Shown here: positions 45,198 through 54,481 of the stretch, piece by piece | Layout of the letters: every line of letters starts with the position of its first letter | Position numbering within the stretch: the first letter of the stretch is position 1 | Assembly: GCF_007997215.1 (NCBI RefSeq) | Contig: NZ_VORW01000018.1 | Location: 1-64,000, forward strand | Source: Algoriphagus aquimarinus | GTDB taxonomy: Bacteria; Bacteroidota; Bacteroidia; Cytophagales; Cyclobacteriaceae | DNA: 64,000 nucleotides | Direction: 5' to 3' | Program-made: the position numbers and the translations under genes | Notes under the pieces: generated by a model | What the model saw: the letters and a program-made list of their open reading frames with translations, nothing else | The model's database searches: none | What the model was told of the DNA's origin: nothing

Positions 45198-45205
45198 TAT
45201 TTTTG
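45198..45205 (+). promoter_or_regulatory. -7 element (TATTTTTG) for the Nif3 gene
   Basis: TATTTTTG lies 20 bases upstream of the ATG at 45226 in the 39-base divergent gap to lpxK. A -33 TTG is not apparent. Confidence 0.4.
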
Positions 45206-45225
45206 ATCAAATAAACAGAAAAATT

Positions 45226-46326
45226 ATGGGATACAAGATTAGCGATGTGATTTCCTACTTGGAGCAAATCGCCCCTCCATCCTATCAGGAGTCGTACGAC
45301 AACGCTACTTTGATTACAGGAAACAGCAATTCCGAAGTGTCGGGGATTGTATGCTCACTTGACTGTATAGAAGCTACCGTAGAAGAAGCTATAGAACTAG
45401 GCGCCAACATGATCGTAGCTCATCATCCTATAGTTTTTAAAGGACTGAAGAGCCTCACAGGGAAAAATTATGTGGAGCGAACGATCATCAAAGCGATCAA
45501 AAATGATATCGCGATCTATGCTATTCACACCAATCTGGACCACGTAGCACACGGAGTGAATAAGCGAATTTCAGATCGATTGGGTCTTCTAAACACTAAA
45601 ATTTTAAAGCCAAAAAAACAATTACTCAGCAAGCTGGTGTTTTTTGTGCCAGAACCAGAGAAAGACAAGGTCCTTCAGGCGGTCTATGCTGCTGGCGCAG
45701 GCCAAATTGGTGAATACTCAGATTGTTCGTTCCAGTTAAAAGGCACAGGAACTTTTACGCCTTCGGCAAAAGCAAACCCTACATTAGGTGAGCGAAGCAA
45801 AGCTCAAGAAGAACAAGAGATCCGAGTAGAGGTTTTAGTTGCCAATCATGTACTCCCAAAAGTATTACGCAAAATGCGTGAAGCCCATTCTTACGAGGAG
45901 GTAGCGTTTTACGTGCAAAGCCTTGAAAATGAAAACCAAGAAGTGGGTGCAGGTATGATTGGTACACTTACGCAAGAAATGGATGGTGAAGAATTTTTGG
46001 ATCATCTGAAAGCCAAAATGAATCTGGAAGTGATCAAGCACACATCAATTATTCCACGAAAAATAAATAAAGTAGCTGTTTGTGGTGGGGCAGGTATTTT
46101 CCTGCTTGGAGACGCTATTCGTGCAGAGGCAGATGTCTTTGTGACCGCAGACGTGAAATACCACGAGTTTTTTGATGCCGATGGAGCATTAATTCTCTGT
46201 GACATCGGACATTATGAGAGTGAAATTTTTACAAAAGAACTACTCCGGGAGTTATTGTCACAAAATTTTCCTAATATTGCACTCTATTTGACAAAAGTAG
46301 TTACAAATCCCACATCCTACCGATAG
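45226..46326 (+). CDS. Nif3-like dinuclear metal centre protein
   Basis: 366 residues of the Nif3/YbgI family (GTP cyclohydrolase 1 type 2 homologue). The two metal-binding regions are the N-terminal MIVAHHPIVFKG and AIYAIHTNLD, and the C-terminal CDIGHYESE. Between them is the long insert (about 130-230) of the type seen in bacterial homologues, containing an ACT/CutA-like module with VPEPEKDKVLQA. The function is not settled. It is followed four bases later by the zinc-ribbon gene, a pairing common in Bacteroidota. Confidence 0.93.
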   Translation: MGYKISDVISYLEQIAPPSYQESYDNATLITGNSNSEVSGIVCSLDCIEATVEEAIELGANMIVAHHPIVFKGLKSLTGKNYVERTIIKAIKNDIAIYAIHTNLDHVAHGVNKRISDRLGLLNTKILKPKKQLLSKLVFFVPEPEKDKVLQAVYAAGAGQIGEYSDCSFQLKGTGTFTPSAKANPTLGERSKAQEEQEIRVEVLVANHVLPKVLRKMREAHSYEEVAFYVQSLENENQEVGAGMIGTLTQEMDGEEFLDHLKAKMNLEVIKHTSIIPRKINKVAVCGGAGIFLLGDAIRAEADVFVTADVKYHEFFDADGALILCDIGHYESEIFTKELLRELLSQNFPNIALYLTKVVTNPTSYR

Positions 46327-46329
46327 TAC

Positions 46330-47118
46330 ATGGAAAGTACAGTAGCACAGAAACTCGAAGCTATTCACAACCTTCAACTTTTAGATTCAAAACTAGACGC
46401 CATCATTAAGGTTCGCGGAGCTCTTCCAGAAGAGGTTCAGGACTTAGAAGATGAAATAGCTGGATATGAAACTCGATTGGAGAAATTTCAAAGTGAAATA
46501 GATTCTTTTGATAACGAAATAAAGGCGCTTAAAGAAAGCATCAAGGACTCTGAGAAACTGATCAAAAAGTACCAGGAGCAGCAGATGAATGTTCGCAACA
46601 ACCGCGAATATGATGCTATCACCAAGGAACTTGAACTTCAGGATCTAGAGATTCAGGTTGCGAAGAAAAAGATCACTGAAGCTGGATATCGAATTGATAC
46701 CAAAAAAGTGGACTTGGAGGAATTAAGTGCAGTGAAAAAAGATCGTCAAAAAGATTTAGAACAGAAAAACAGCGAATTAACTTCGATTGTCTCTGAAAGC
46801 GAATCTGATGAAGCGAAACTTAGCACTGATCGTGAAAAAGCCACAAAGAAAGTTGACGAACGTCTTCTAAAATCATACACCAAAATCAGAGCTAATGCCA
46901 AAAATGGCCTAGCAGTGGTAATGGTTAAAAGAGGTGCTTGCGGTGGATGCTTTAACACTGTTCCGCCACAAAGACAGGCTGACATTCGTGAGAAGAAAAA
47001 ACTGATTGTTTGTGAGCATTGCGGTAGAATCCTCGCTGGAGTTGAAGATGAGGTAGTAGAAGAAGTAGCTCCAAAGAAAAAAAGAGCTACTAAGGCTACT
47101 AAAGCCACCCAAGCTTAA
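46330..47118 (+). CDS. Zinc-ribbon (C4-type) coiled-coil protein
   Basis: 262 residues. Residues about 1-190 form a long charged coiled coil; the C-terminal end carries four cysteines in GACGGCFNTVPPQ and CEHCGRIL, a zinc ribbon, and a lysine-alanine-rich tail (KKKRATKATKATQA). It belongs to the CT398-like/DUF164 family, for which a DNA- or RNA-binding role is supposed but not proven. It follows the Nif3 gene directly and ends in a strong terminator. Confidence 0.9.
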   Translation: MESTVAQKLEAIHNLQLLDSKLDAIIKVRGALPEEVQDLEDEIAGYETRLEKFQSEIDSFDNEIKALKESIKDSEKLIKKYQEQQMNVRNNREYDAITKELELQDLEIQVAKKKITEAGYRIDTKKVDLEELSAVKKDRQKDLEQKNSELTSIVSESESDEAKLSTDREKATKKVDERLLKSYTKIRANAKNGLAVVMVKRGACGGCFNTVPPQRQADIREKKKLIVCEHCGRILAGVEDEVVEEVAPKKKRATKATKATQA

Positions 47119-47140
47119 GAAAGAAGATCATACGAGTTTA

Positions 47141-47197
47141 TATATAAAAAGAAACCTCGGACATTCAGTTCGGGGTTTCTTTTTATATATTTTTTTG
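47141..47197 (+). terminator. Long-stem terminator after the zinc-ribbon gene
   Basis: TATATAAAAAGAAACC and GGTTTCTTTTTATATA form a 16-base perfect stem, followed by ttttttg. It is one of the most regular hairpins in the window. Confidence 0.93.
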
Positions 47198-47231
47198 CTT
47201 TCAACGTATTAATTTTTCTATATTGAGAGCT

Positions 47232-47645
47232 ATGAAAAGTCTTGGAATTCTAACTATTGTTCTATTTCTCTCTCTTTCTGCTTTTGCAGCTGAGACTGAA
47301 TCCAAAACTTTTTTGGTCTTGTTCAAATCAAAGGAATTAAAATCGCTTAATACCTCACTGAAAGACATACAGTCCCAATTTTCTTCTGCTTTCAAAATAA
47401 GGTCATATGCTGGCAATTCTGAGCTTGCGATGATTATTAATATTCCAGAATGCGAATTTGACGCCTGTTTTCTCGGCCAATTTCTAGTGTCACTCGAAAA
47501 AGGTGAAGAGATGAAACTGCAGGAAATCGCCTTCCGACTAGTGGATATGACCGCCAACAAAAAGTCCTTGGACAACTACTTAATCGCTTTTGAAGCAAGT
47601 CAGCAAAAAAATAAAAACGATAAACGCCCTACCCCAGCTCCTTAA
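47232..47645 (+). CDS. Small exported protein of unknown function
   Basis: 137 residues from the ATG at 47232; the frame also has a TTG at 47223. A signal peptide (MKSLGILTIVLFLSLSAFAA) is followed by a mixed domain with two cysteines in ECEFDACFLGQF, and a lysine- and proline-rich end. The cysteines may form a disulfide in the periplasm. No family is recognised. Its 3' end overlaps the convergent phosphatase by 17 bases. Confidence 0.75.
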   Translation: MKSLGILTIVLFLSLSAFAAETESKTFLVLFKSKELKSLNTSLKDIQSQFSSAFKIRSYAGNSELAMIINIPECEFDACFLGQFLVSLEKGEEMKLQEIAFRLVDMTANKKSLDNYLIAFEASQQKNKNDKRPTPAP

Positions 47646-48252
47646 GATGCTCGGTATCGTTTCTTTTTAACAATTCAAAAGTCCCCTCTTCTTTTTGTTC
47701 GAGTAGATACAGGCAAAGATTTCTGTGTTCAAACATATCCATGTGACACAAGTCTTGCTTCATAATCAAGCTCAAAAATATACGCATCGCACGCCCGTGC
47801 ATACAAACTAAAATCGTATCGCCCGGTCCGGATATTATCGCATCAATTCCCCTTTGCATTCGCTTAGCCACTATATTAGGGCTTTCTCCCCCTGCTATAC
47901 AATAATCGAGATTCCCTTTTTGCCATTGGTCCAGCATGTGCTGATAATACTGACTTTCTTCAGGTGACATCGGGAGCCCTTCATAATCTCCCCAGGAGAT
48001 CTCGTTAAGGTCCGTAGTAGAAATAGCAGGAATACCTAAGTCCAAAAAAGACTGTATTGATTGTTTGGTCCGTTGAAGTCCTGTGTAATACGCCTGATCA
48101 AATGGAATATTTTTGTACGCTTCAAAAAAAGCCGCAGCCTGCTTTCTACCGTTTTCATTGATCGGAGCATCGATTCCACTCCCCTGCACTACGCCTTTCA
48201 GGTTAAAATCAGTTTGTCCGTGTCTTACGAGGTAAATTTTTTTTCGATTCAA
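47629..48252 (-). CDS. Histidine phosphatase family protein
   Basis: 207 residues of the phosphoglycerate mutase-like branch. The catalytic histidine sits in YLVRHGQTDFN; the second histidine lies in ILVCMHGRAMRIF, and the arginine in TGLQRTKQS. The start codon is TTG at 48252, giving MNRKKIYLVRHGQ. It could act on small phosphate esters such as alpha-ribazole phosphate or sugar phosphates; no pathway is indicated by its neighbours. Convergent with the small exported protein gene and divergent from the menaquinone cluster. Confidence 0.9.
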   Translation of the reverse strand: MNRKKIYLVRHGQTDFNLKGVVQGSGIDAPINENGRKQAAAFFEAYKNIPFDQAYYTGLQRTKQSIQSFLDLGIPAISTTDLNEISWGDYEGLPMSPEESQYYQHMLDQWQKGNLDYCIAGGESPNIVAKRMQRGIDAIISGPGDTILVCMHGRAMRIFLSLIMKQDLCHMDMFEHRNLCLYLLEQKEEGTFELLKRNDTEHLKELG

Positions 48253-48259
48253 GATTATC

Positions 48260-48267
48260 TATTTTTG
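48260..48267 (+). promoter_or_regulatory. -7 element of the menaquinone cluster
   Basis: TATTTTTG, an exact TAnnTTTG, lies 37 bases upstream of the thioesterase ATG at 48305, with a T-rich stretch rather than a clear TTG at -33. It is placed in the divergent gap to the histidine phosphatase. Confidence 0.45.
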
Positions 48268-48304
48268 TCTGCACCCCAAAGAAAACTCATTTACTTTAAA
48301 TTTC

Positions 48305-48727
48305 ATGGTATTCTCCCAAAAGCCTTCATTGGATCAAATCAACCAGAACGGTAATAATACAATGACTGCACATCTGGGAATTGTATTTACCGAAATCGGA
48401 GATAATCATCTGATCGCAACCATGCCGGTAGACGAGAGAACAAAACAGCCGATGGGTTTGTTACACGGAGGAGCAAATGTAGTACTTGCTGAGACACTGG
48501 GAAGTGTAGCATCTTCACTTACGATTGACCTAAATAAACAAATTTGTGTAGGTCTTGAAATCAACGCAAATCATCTGAAAGGTGTTAAATCAGGATTGGT
48601 AACAGGAACTACATCTCCTATTCATATCGGAAAAAGCACACAGGTTTGGGAAATAAAAATCACAAATGAGCAAGGTCAACTCTGCTGCATAAGCAGAATC
48701 ACCATGGCGATTTTAGACAAAAAGTAA
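48305..48727 (+). CDS. menI: Hotdog-fold thioesterase, probable DHNA-CoA hydrolase
   Basis: 140 residues of the PaaI/MenI hotdog family with GLLHGGANVVLAETLGSVAS holding the expected active-site residues and GLEINANHLKG on the opposite strand. A small thioesterase at the head of a menF-menD cluster is likely to hydrolyse 1,4-dihydroxy-2-naphthoyl-CoA; this is inferred from neighbours. Its stop overlaps the menF start (TAATG). Confidence 0.82.
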   Translation: MVFSQKPSLDQINQNGNNTMTAHLGIVFTEIGDNHLIATMPVDERTKQPMGLLHGGANVVLAETLGSVASSLTIDLNKQICVGLEINANHLKGVKSGLVTGTTSPIHIGKSTQVWEIKITNEQGQLCCISRITMAILDKK

Positions 48728-49944
48728 TGCATACCAACGTAGCTACGAATCATACGAAAACAGAAATTCTTCAACTCCTGCTTCAACTAGGTTTGACTTC
48801 TGGTGGTTCATTTGCCATCTGGCGAAAGCCAAAATCCAATACCGTTGAAATTGTTTTAGATGACACATCTGAGCCGATTAAAGTTGATTTATCCATTGAA
48901 AGTCTTGAACCAGGGTTTATTGTTCATCCTTTCGCTGACCAAGCAGATAAAAAAGCCTATTTCATAAAGGCTAACAAGTACTTTTCCTTTGAGCTTGACA
49001 GGCCACTGGACACAGATGAACTTCCTGAGTGGGCTAAAGTTCAATTGAAAAATCAGGAAAGGCTTTCTCCAGCAGAAATCCGGGAATTACTGATTAATCA
49101 AACATTGGTCTGCAAAGTACAAACCTCCAAACTGAGTGAGGACAAAGCTCACTTCATCCAGCTAGTCAAAGAAGGCATAAAAGCCATTAAAGAAAATCAA
49201 CTCGAAAAAGTAGTTCCTGCCCGAACAAAAACCATCTCAATTCCTTCAAGTTTCAGCTTAAGCTGTACCCTATTGAGTATGATGGACGCATATCCGAATG
49301 CATTTATTAACTTCTTCCATTTGCCTCATGTAGGCACTTGGATAGGTGCTTCGCCGGAGACTTTGATAGAAACCAAAGGTGATACGTTTTACACCATGTC
49401 TCTAGCTGGTACTCAAAAAGCAACAGGAGACAATCCGCTCAAATCAGTGGCTTGGACTCAGAAAGAAATAGAAGAGCAAGCCTTAGTAAGTCGTTACATC
49501 GTTTCCTGCTTCAAGAAAATACGCCTTCGAGAATACGAGGAACATGGTCCGAAAACAGTACTTGCCGGCAATCTTCTGCACCTGCGATCTGATTTCAGAA
49601 TCAACATGAAGGAAACTGGCTTTCCAGAACTTGGATCTATCATGCTAGGTCTCCTTCATCCAACCTCTGCTGTTTGTGGAATGCCTAGGCGCGAAGCACA
49701 TGATTTTCTTCAGGAATTTGAAGGCTTTGACCGCTCATTTTTCTCAGGATTTCTTGGGCCAGTGAATATTCAGGGCAGCACTTCTATTTATGTCAATTTG
49801 AGAACAGCGAGCCTTCATGACAACGAAGCAACACTTTACGCCGGAGCTGGCGTGACTGAGGATTCTGATCCTGAAAAAGAATGGGAAGAAACAGAACTCA
49901 AGTGTGAAATCATCGGTAAATTCATTCAAAACCCAAGCGCTTGA
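48727..49944 (+). CDS. menF: Isochorismate synthase
   Basis: 405 residues of the chorismate-binding enzyme fold. ASPETLIE, FYTMSLAGTQKA, HLRSDFRI, LHPTSAVCGMPR and YAGAGVTEDSDPEKEWEET mark the binding site. It converts chorismate to isochorismate, the first step of menaquinone synthesis. The N-terminal 140 residues are less conserved, as usual. Its stop overlaps the menD start by four bases. Confidence 0.94.
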   Translation: MHTNVATNHTKTEILQLLLQLGLTSGGSFAIWRKPKSNTVEIVLDDTSEPIKVDLSIESLEPGFIVHPFADQADKKAYFIKANKYFSFELDRPLDTDELPEWAKVQLKNQERLSPAEIRELLINQTLVCKVQTSKLSEDKAHFIQLVKEGIKAIKENQLEKVVPARTKTISIPSSFSLSCTLLSMMDAYPNAFINFFHLPHVGTWIGASPETLIETKGDTFYTMSLAGTQKATGDNPLKSVAWTQKEIEEQALVSRYIVSCFKKIRLREYEEHGPKTVLAGNLLHLRSDFRINMKETGFPELGSIMLGLLHPTSAVCGMPRREAHDFLQEFEGFDRSFFSGFLGPVNIQGSTSIYVNLRTASLHDNEATLYAGAGVTEDSDPEKEWEETELKCEIIGKFIQNPSA

Positions 49945-51629
49945 TACTTCAATCAGTTGTTGATTTAGTGGCGATTTGCGCCAAAAAGGGCATCCAAAAT
50001 GCTATTCTTTCTCCCGGCTCACGCTGCGCTCCATTGACGCTTGCCTTTGCCAGACACCCTCACATCCACACTAGAACTATCTCTGACGAGCGTTCGGCCG
50101 CATTCATGGCCTTGGGTATGGCTCAGCAAATGGAAGAACCTGTGGCTTTGGTTTGCACCAGCGGATCAGCAGCTTTGAATTACTACCCAGCTGTAGCTGA
50201 AGCATTTTTCCAGCAAATCCCTCTATTGATTTTAACCGCAGACCGACCTACTGAATGGATCGATCAATACGACGGACAAACGATTTTCCAGCCAGAAGTT
50301 TACGGAAAGCATGTGAAGGGAAGCTTTCAATTGCCCGATTCTACACGCAATTCTGATCAGCTTTGGCACTCATCACGGGTCGTGAATGAGGCTATTAATC
50401 TCTCCAAGCAATTTCCAGCTGGCCCAGTCCATATCAATATTCCACTTCGGGAGCCGTTCTATCCTGAGCATGGTGAAAAAATAGAATTCCCTGGGAATCC
50501 GAAAGTTTTCAATCAGGAACATTCTTCTGTTCAGCTTTCTGAGGAAAGTTTGATCAGACTCAATAATCGCCTTCAGTCCTTCAGCAAGATTCTAATAGTC
50601 GCAGGGCAGCAGAAACCAAACGAGGTTCTTCAAGCTGTTTTAGATAAGCTTTCGAAAGAGAAAAAAGTGGTCATTGTCACTGACACGATTAGTAATTTGC
50701 AGTCAGATCAAACAATTTCGCTACACGATCACTGGTTAGGAAACCCGGCTCTGAGTCAAGAACTAGAGCCTGAATTGATTATTTCATTTGGGAAGTCGGT
50801 GATTTCAAAATCACTGAAACTATTTCTGCGAAAGACTCAAGCGTCACACTGGCATGTGCAGGAAGACGGGAAAGCAAAAGACACATTTCAAAGACTTTCT
50901 CGGACGATACCAAGTAGTCCAGTTTCATTTTTCAATTGGCTTGCAATAGCGCTTAAACCTCAGAATCAAGACTTCCAAAATAGCTGGATAGAATTGGAGC
51001 AAAAGACTCAGTCAGCACTTGCAGAAGTATTCAAAACAAGTGAATTCGGCGAATATTCTGCTTTGGCATTTTGCCTAAGCAAAACTCCTTCACTTTCCAA
51101 AATTCATGTAGCCAATAGTATGGCGGTGCGATACTTGAATTTGCTGGGAAAAAGAGAACAAGAAATAAGCTGTAACCGTGGAACTTCTGGCATCGATGGA
51201 TCAAATTCCACTGCTGTCGGTTGCACCTTTACAACCAAGGATACCGTCACGCTTATTACTGGCGACATGGCTTTCTTCTATGATCGCAATGCTTTTTGGC
51301 ATAATTACGCGATGCCAAACCTTCGGATAATTTTGCTGAATAATCATGCAGGTGGGATTTTTCGAATGATCGAAGGGCCGGCAAATCAGCCTGAATTAGA
51401 AGAGTATTTCGAAACCAAACAGAATTTATCTGCACAGCACCTGGCAACTGAGTTTGGCTTTTTCTATGTGAAAGTGATCAATCAGAATGAGTTGGAACTG
51501 GCTTTAGAAGATTTTTACTCCCCGAGTATTCATCCGAAAATCCTGGAAATCGAAACGGAAAGTAAAAGTAATGCCGACCTATTAAAACTGATCAAAGTAA
51601 GGGTTACAGAAACCTTAAGTGTAAAGTAA
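49941..51629 (+). CDS. menD: 2-succinyl-5-enolpyruvyl-6-hydroxy-3-cyclohexene-1-carboxylate synthase
   Basis: 562 residues, a thiamine-diphosphate enzyme that joins isochorismate and 2-oxoglutarate. The N-terminal Pyr domain has AILSPGSRCAPLTLAFARH and ISDERSAAFMALGMA (the conserved Glu), and the C-terminal PP domain has GTSGIDGSNSTAVG and LITGDMAFFYDRNAF (diphosphate-binding GDxxx...N). The start codon is TTG at 49941, overlapping the menF stop (TTGA). Further men genes (menA, B, C, E) are not in this window. Confidence 0.95.
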   Translation: MILQSVVDLVAICAKKGIQNAILSPGSRCAPLTLAFARHPHIHTRTISDERSAAFMALGMAQQMEEPVALVCTSGSAALNYYPAVAEAFFQQIPLLILTADRPTEWIDQYDGQTIFQPEVYGKHVKGSFQLPDSTRNSDQLWHSSRVVNEAINLSKQFPAGPVHINIPLREPFYPEHGEKIEFPGNPKVFNQEHSSVQLSEESLIRLNNRLQSFSKILIVAGQQKPNEVLQAVLDKLSKEKKVVIVTDTISNLQSDQTISLHDHWLGNPALSQELEPELIISFGKSVISKSLKLFLRKTQASHWHVQEDGKAKDTFQRLSRTIPSSPVSFFNWLAIALKPQNQDFQNSWIELEQKTQSALAEVFKTSEFGEYSALAFCLSKTPSLSKIHVANSMAVRYLNLLGKREQEISCNRGTSGIDGSNSTAVGCTFTTKDTVTLITGDMAFFYDRNAFWHNYAMPNLRIILLNNHAGGIFRMIEGPANQPELEEYFETKQNLSAQHLATEFGFFYVKVINQNELELALEDFYSPSIHPKILEIETESKSNADLLKLIKVRVTETLSVK

Positions 51630-51635
51630 AATCAA

Positions 51636-52754
51636 CTATTCTTTCTGAAAAACACGAACATAATCTACTTTCATTTCTTGTGGGAAAACAGTAGAACCAT
51701 CAGGTCTACCCGGCCATTTCCCTCCTACAGCGACATTGAAAATAAAGAACATTGGCTTGTGGAATTCATCCAAACCAGCTGGACGAATATCAATTACATG
51801 AAACGCTTCACCATCAAGAAGCCAAACGATTTTCTCAGAATCCCAATCAATGGAAAACACATGAAATTCGTCATTGAAAATACCTGAAGCTAGTTTCGTA
51901 CTTCCTCCATAATTCGCATAGCTTCCTCCATTGTCCCAATGTACAGTGCCATGAGTAGTTCTATCACGATCTTCAGTGGATCCGCCGATCATTTCCATGA
52001 TATCGATTTCTCCACATTTAGGCCAGCTCACCTCATCGATATTAGCACCAAGCATCCATAGAGCAGGCCAAAGGCCTTGTCCTTTAGGTAAGATCGCACG
52101 TATATCAATTCGACCATAAGTGAAAGATTGCTTTCCCTTTGTTATCATCCTGGATGAAGTATAACTTTTTCCTCCTTCACTTTCTTGCTTTGCTGTAATG
52201 ATAAGCTTTCCATCAGCTAGGGAGGTATTCTCTTTTTTGTAGTATTCTAATTCTTCATTTCCCCAACCACATAATTCAGGACAGCCATCACCAAGTTCGA
52301 AAGTCCAATTTTCGGAAATTGAGGAGGAATTGAATTCATCTGCCCAAGTTAATTTATACCCTGCATAAGACTCTGGACTGGTATACCCTGCATTTGGATC
52401 TAAACCCAAAGCAACTGCATTCATATTCACCACTTTAGTATCCACCACATATATCAACTCAGTGGCATGAGCCTGAAGAGTAATTTTATAATCACCTTTT
52501 TCTTTGTAAGTGTAATTGGCTGAGTTACCATCTACCCTTTGTGGGATCTCGCCAGGCAGGCCAAAACTAATTTTAAAAAAACTTGCATTAGTAGCTGAAA
52601 AAGTAGCTTTAACTTCTCCATTTCCTAATTGCACAATCGTCAAGATAATGTTGTTGGGTGTCACAGGCGTAGGAGCCACCTCGCTAGATGAAGTGCAGGA
52701 AGCCAAAAAGCATATTGTAACAACTAGAATCAAAGTACTCTTTAAGGTTTTCAT
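51636..52754 (-). CDS. GH16 family glycoside hydrolase lipoprotein (laminarinase-like)
   Basis: 372 residues from the ATG at 52754 (a TTG at 52763 also exists). Lipobox FLASC indicates a surface or periplasmic lipoprotein. A PKD-like beta-sandwich (about 35-115) precedes a GH16 domain with the catalytic E-I-D-x-x-E motif GEIDIMEMIG (Glu249 and Glu254), WADEFN and the aromatic substrate residues LWPALWMLG. Family members hydrolyse beta-1,3-glucans such as laminarin, or related galactans; the exact polymer cannot be read. No SusC/SusD neighbours are seen. It converges on menD with only six bases between stops. Confidence 0.93.
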   Translation of the reverse strand: MKTLKSTLILVVTICFLASCTSSSEVAPTPVTPNNIILTIVQLGNGEVKATFSATNASFFKISFGLPGEIPQRVDGNSANYTYKEKGDYKITLQAHATELIYVVDTKVVNMNAVALGLDPNAGYTSPESYAGYKLTWADEFNSSSISENWTFELGDGCPELCGWGNEELEYYKKENTSLADGKLIITAKQESEGGKSYTSSRMITKGKQSFTYGRIDIRAILPKGQGLWPALWMLGANIDEVSWPKCGEIDIMEMIGGSTEDRDRTTHGTVHWDNGGSYANYGGSTKLASGIFNDEFHVFSIDWDSEKIVWLLDGEAFHVIDIRPAGLDEFHKPMFFIFNVAVGGKWPGRPDGSTVFPQEMKVDYVRVFQKE

Positions 52755-52869
52755 ATATTTCAAATAGGGTAAGAAAACGCTAGCAATCTAGTCTATAAAA
52801 AAGAAATAAATACCCTTTTTTAAATTCTGAATACCGACAAAAATGGCCCTACTATGGAAACGAAAACAA

Positions 52870-53688
52870 TCAAGACTGCAATTCAGCAGTAAAACTAGAA
52901 TCGGGAGAAGAACTTCTCCCAGATTTATTAACAAACCAAAACAAGAAATACAATAAGCCTATTTCGAATACCAATTGGGTTATTATACCTAAAACTGCTC
53001 CAATAACAGTTACAAATAAGACACCGGTTACAATTCCTAAAACACCAATTGGGACTGCTATTGATTTTAAAGGTGACTTAAATTGTAAAAAACTAATCCC
53101 GAATATTATAAATACTGCACCAGTTGAAATAACATATGGAATTATGAATAAAAAATTTGGTAAATCTTCAATCATCGCAAAATAGACTTCTACGCTAACA
53201 CCTGCTGCATTTACCAAAATCATTATCCAAGCAGCAATTTTGAGCATAAAATTATTGAAGAAATCAGCAATCTTATAAAATGCTAACATGAAACCTGAAA
53301 AGAAAATCAGGGATGCCAATTTTAATCCAAAGTATAAGTTTAGGTCTATATCTTTATTTCCTTCGAATATGCTGTAATCCATGGGAAACTCAACAATAGA
53401 GCTAATCATGTATAATAAACCTGCTCCAAAACAGAGATATAACAGCTTTTTGAAAGATTCCGGTAGTGTGGAAACATTTTCACTTGGGACGTTTATTTTT
53501 TCATCCAATTGGATTCCCAAAGCCTCAAATAATGCTTTAATAGTATAACTCCGTGGAGTTACCTCCCCTGCCTCGATGCGCTGGATGGTCCGTACATTTA
53601 GGTTGCATAGTTCTACCAACTCCTCCTGAGTCAGTCCTTTTGCCTTTCTCATTTCAGAGATTTTTTTGCCAAGTTCTGGTTGCTTCAT
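52870..53688 (-). CDS. Membrane-bound HTH (XRE) transcriptional regulator
   Basis: 272 residues from the ATG at 53688. Residues 1-65 hold an XRE HTH (LGKKISEMRKAKGLTQEELVELCNLNVRTIQRIEAGE). The rest has about six membrane helices (KLLYLCFGAGLLYMISSIV, LIFFSGFMLAFYKIADFF, FLFIIPYVISTGAVFIIFG and others). Such one-component regulators keep the DNA-binding domain tethered to the membrane; signal and targets are unknown. The ORF opens further upstream to 53772, but tandem repeats in that upstream stretch look like an operator. A VanZ gene lies behind it on the same strand. Confidence 0.85.
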   Translation of the reverse strand: MKQPELGKKISEMRKAKGLTQEELVELCNLNVRTIQRIEAGEVTPRSYTIKALFEALGIQLDEKINVPSENVSTLPESFKKLLYLCFGAGLLYMISSIVEFPMDYSIFEGNKDIDLNLYFGLKLASLIFFSGFMLAFYKIADFFNNFMLKIAAWIMILVNAAGVSVEVYFAMIEDLPNFLFIIPYVISTGAVFIIFGISFLQFKSPLKSIAVPIGVLGIVTGVLFVTVIGAVLGIITQLVFEIGLLYFLFWFVNKSGRSSSPDSSFTAELQS

Positions 53689-53753
53689 TGTGAATAGTTT
53701 TTGATTTACCATGGCAATTTCTCGGATTGGATTGTGACTTAAGCCGAAACAAG

Positions 53754-53784
53754 GTCGGTTTTGACCCGACATTCACCCGACATT
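53754..53784. promoter_or_regulatory. Tandem and inverted half-sites upstream of the HTH-membrane gene
   Basis: The 10-base word ACCCGACATT occurs at 53764-53773 and 53775-53784, 11 bases apart, one turn of the helix. An inverted GTCGG arm lies at 53754-53758. This is a plausible autoregulatory binding site. Confidence 0.45.
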
Positions 53785-53891
53785 TTGTTAAAGAGCTAAA
53801 AATAAGCGTTTTGTAACTAAATCTCTTGAATTTACCAAACCTAAAAATCGCTATTAGAAGATCTAAAGGGACCAGTAAAACTGATTAAGCC

Positions 53892-54413
53892 TTATTGATA
53901 TCTTATTGGCAATAGATTTAATTTGAGAAGGACGAGGAGCAAAACAATAAGAAATGTACCAATAGCTGCAATAATATTAATGTACTTCTGCGCCTTTAGA
54001 GGGTCGATGATAAATTTTTGAAACGCCAAAATCAGCAAATATCCAATGATTCCACCAGTTGTATTTGTCAATAAATCAGTGATATCAAATGTCCCAAATT
54101 TAAATACATACTGAAGTCCTTCTAACATCAAACTTGTCAGAAAAAAGAAAAGTAGATTAAATCCAAAAGTCCGTTTTCTAAATAAGATTCCCGCATAAAT
54201 TCCCAGTGGAATAAAAATCACCACATTCAAAGCGGTTTCCATTATGCTATAATAGCCATTTGCAAAAGGGATCAGGTTGATTTTCCTCTCTTCCAAATAA
54301 GAAAATTGCACTCCTAGCTTAAGCAAAATGATCCAACCCAAGACGATCAAATAAATTAGTAATAAAGTTTGGGTCAGCCTGTCAGCACTGTTTTCATCCT
54401 TTCCCATTCTCAT
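53892..54413 (-). CDS. VanZ-family membrane protein
   Basis: 173 residues with about five membrane helices. The VanZ core is recognisable: INLIPFANGYYS, ALNVVIFIPLGIYAGILF, SLMLEGLQYVFKFGTFDITDLLTNTTGGIIGYLL. VanZ-like proteins are small inner-membrane proteins of unclear function; in enterococci one contributes to teicoplanin resistance. There is no van cluster here, so that role is not suggested. The nearest gene on this strand is the HTH-membrane regulator 200 bases on. Confidence 0.88.
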   Translation of the reverse strand: MRMGKDENSADRLTQTLLLIYLIVLGWIILLKLGVQFSYLEERKINLIPFANGYYSIMETALNVVIFIPLGIYAGILFRKRTFGFNLLFFFLTSLMLEGLQYVFKFGTFDITDLLTNTTGGIIGYLLILAFQKFIIDPLKAQKYINIIAAIGTFLIVLLLVLLKLNLLPIRYQ

Positions 54414-54481
54414 TCTTTTGAATTACCCGCATAGTCGAATTTGCTAAAATTATTACTCAGGAAAACACTAATTCCCTTTTT

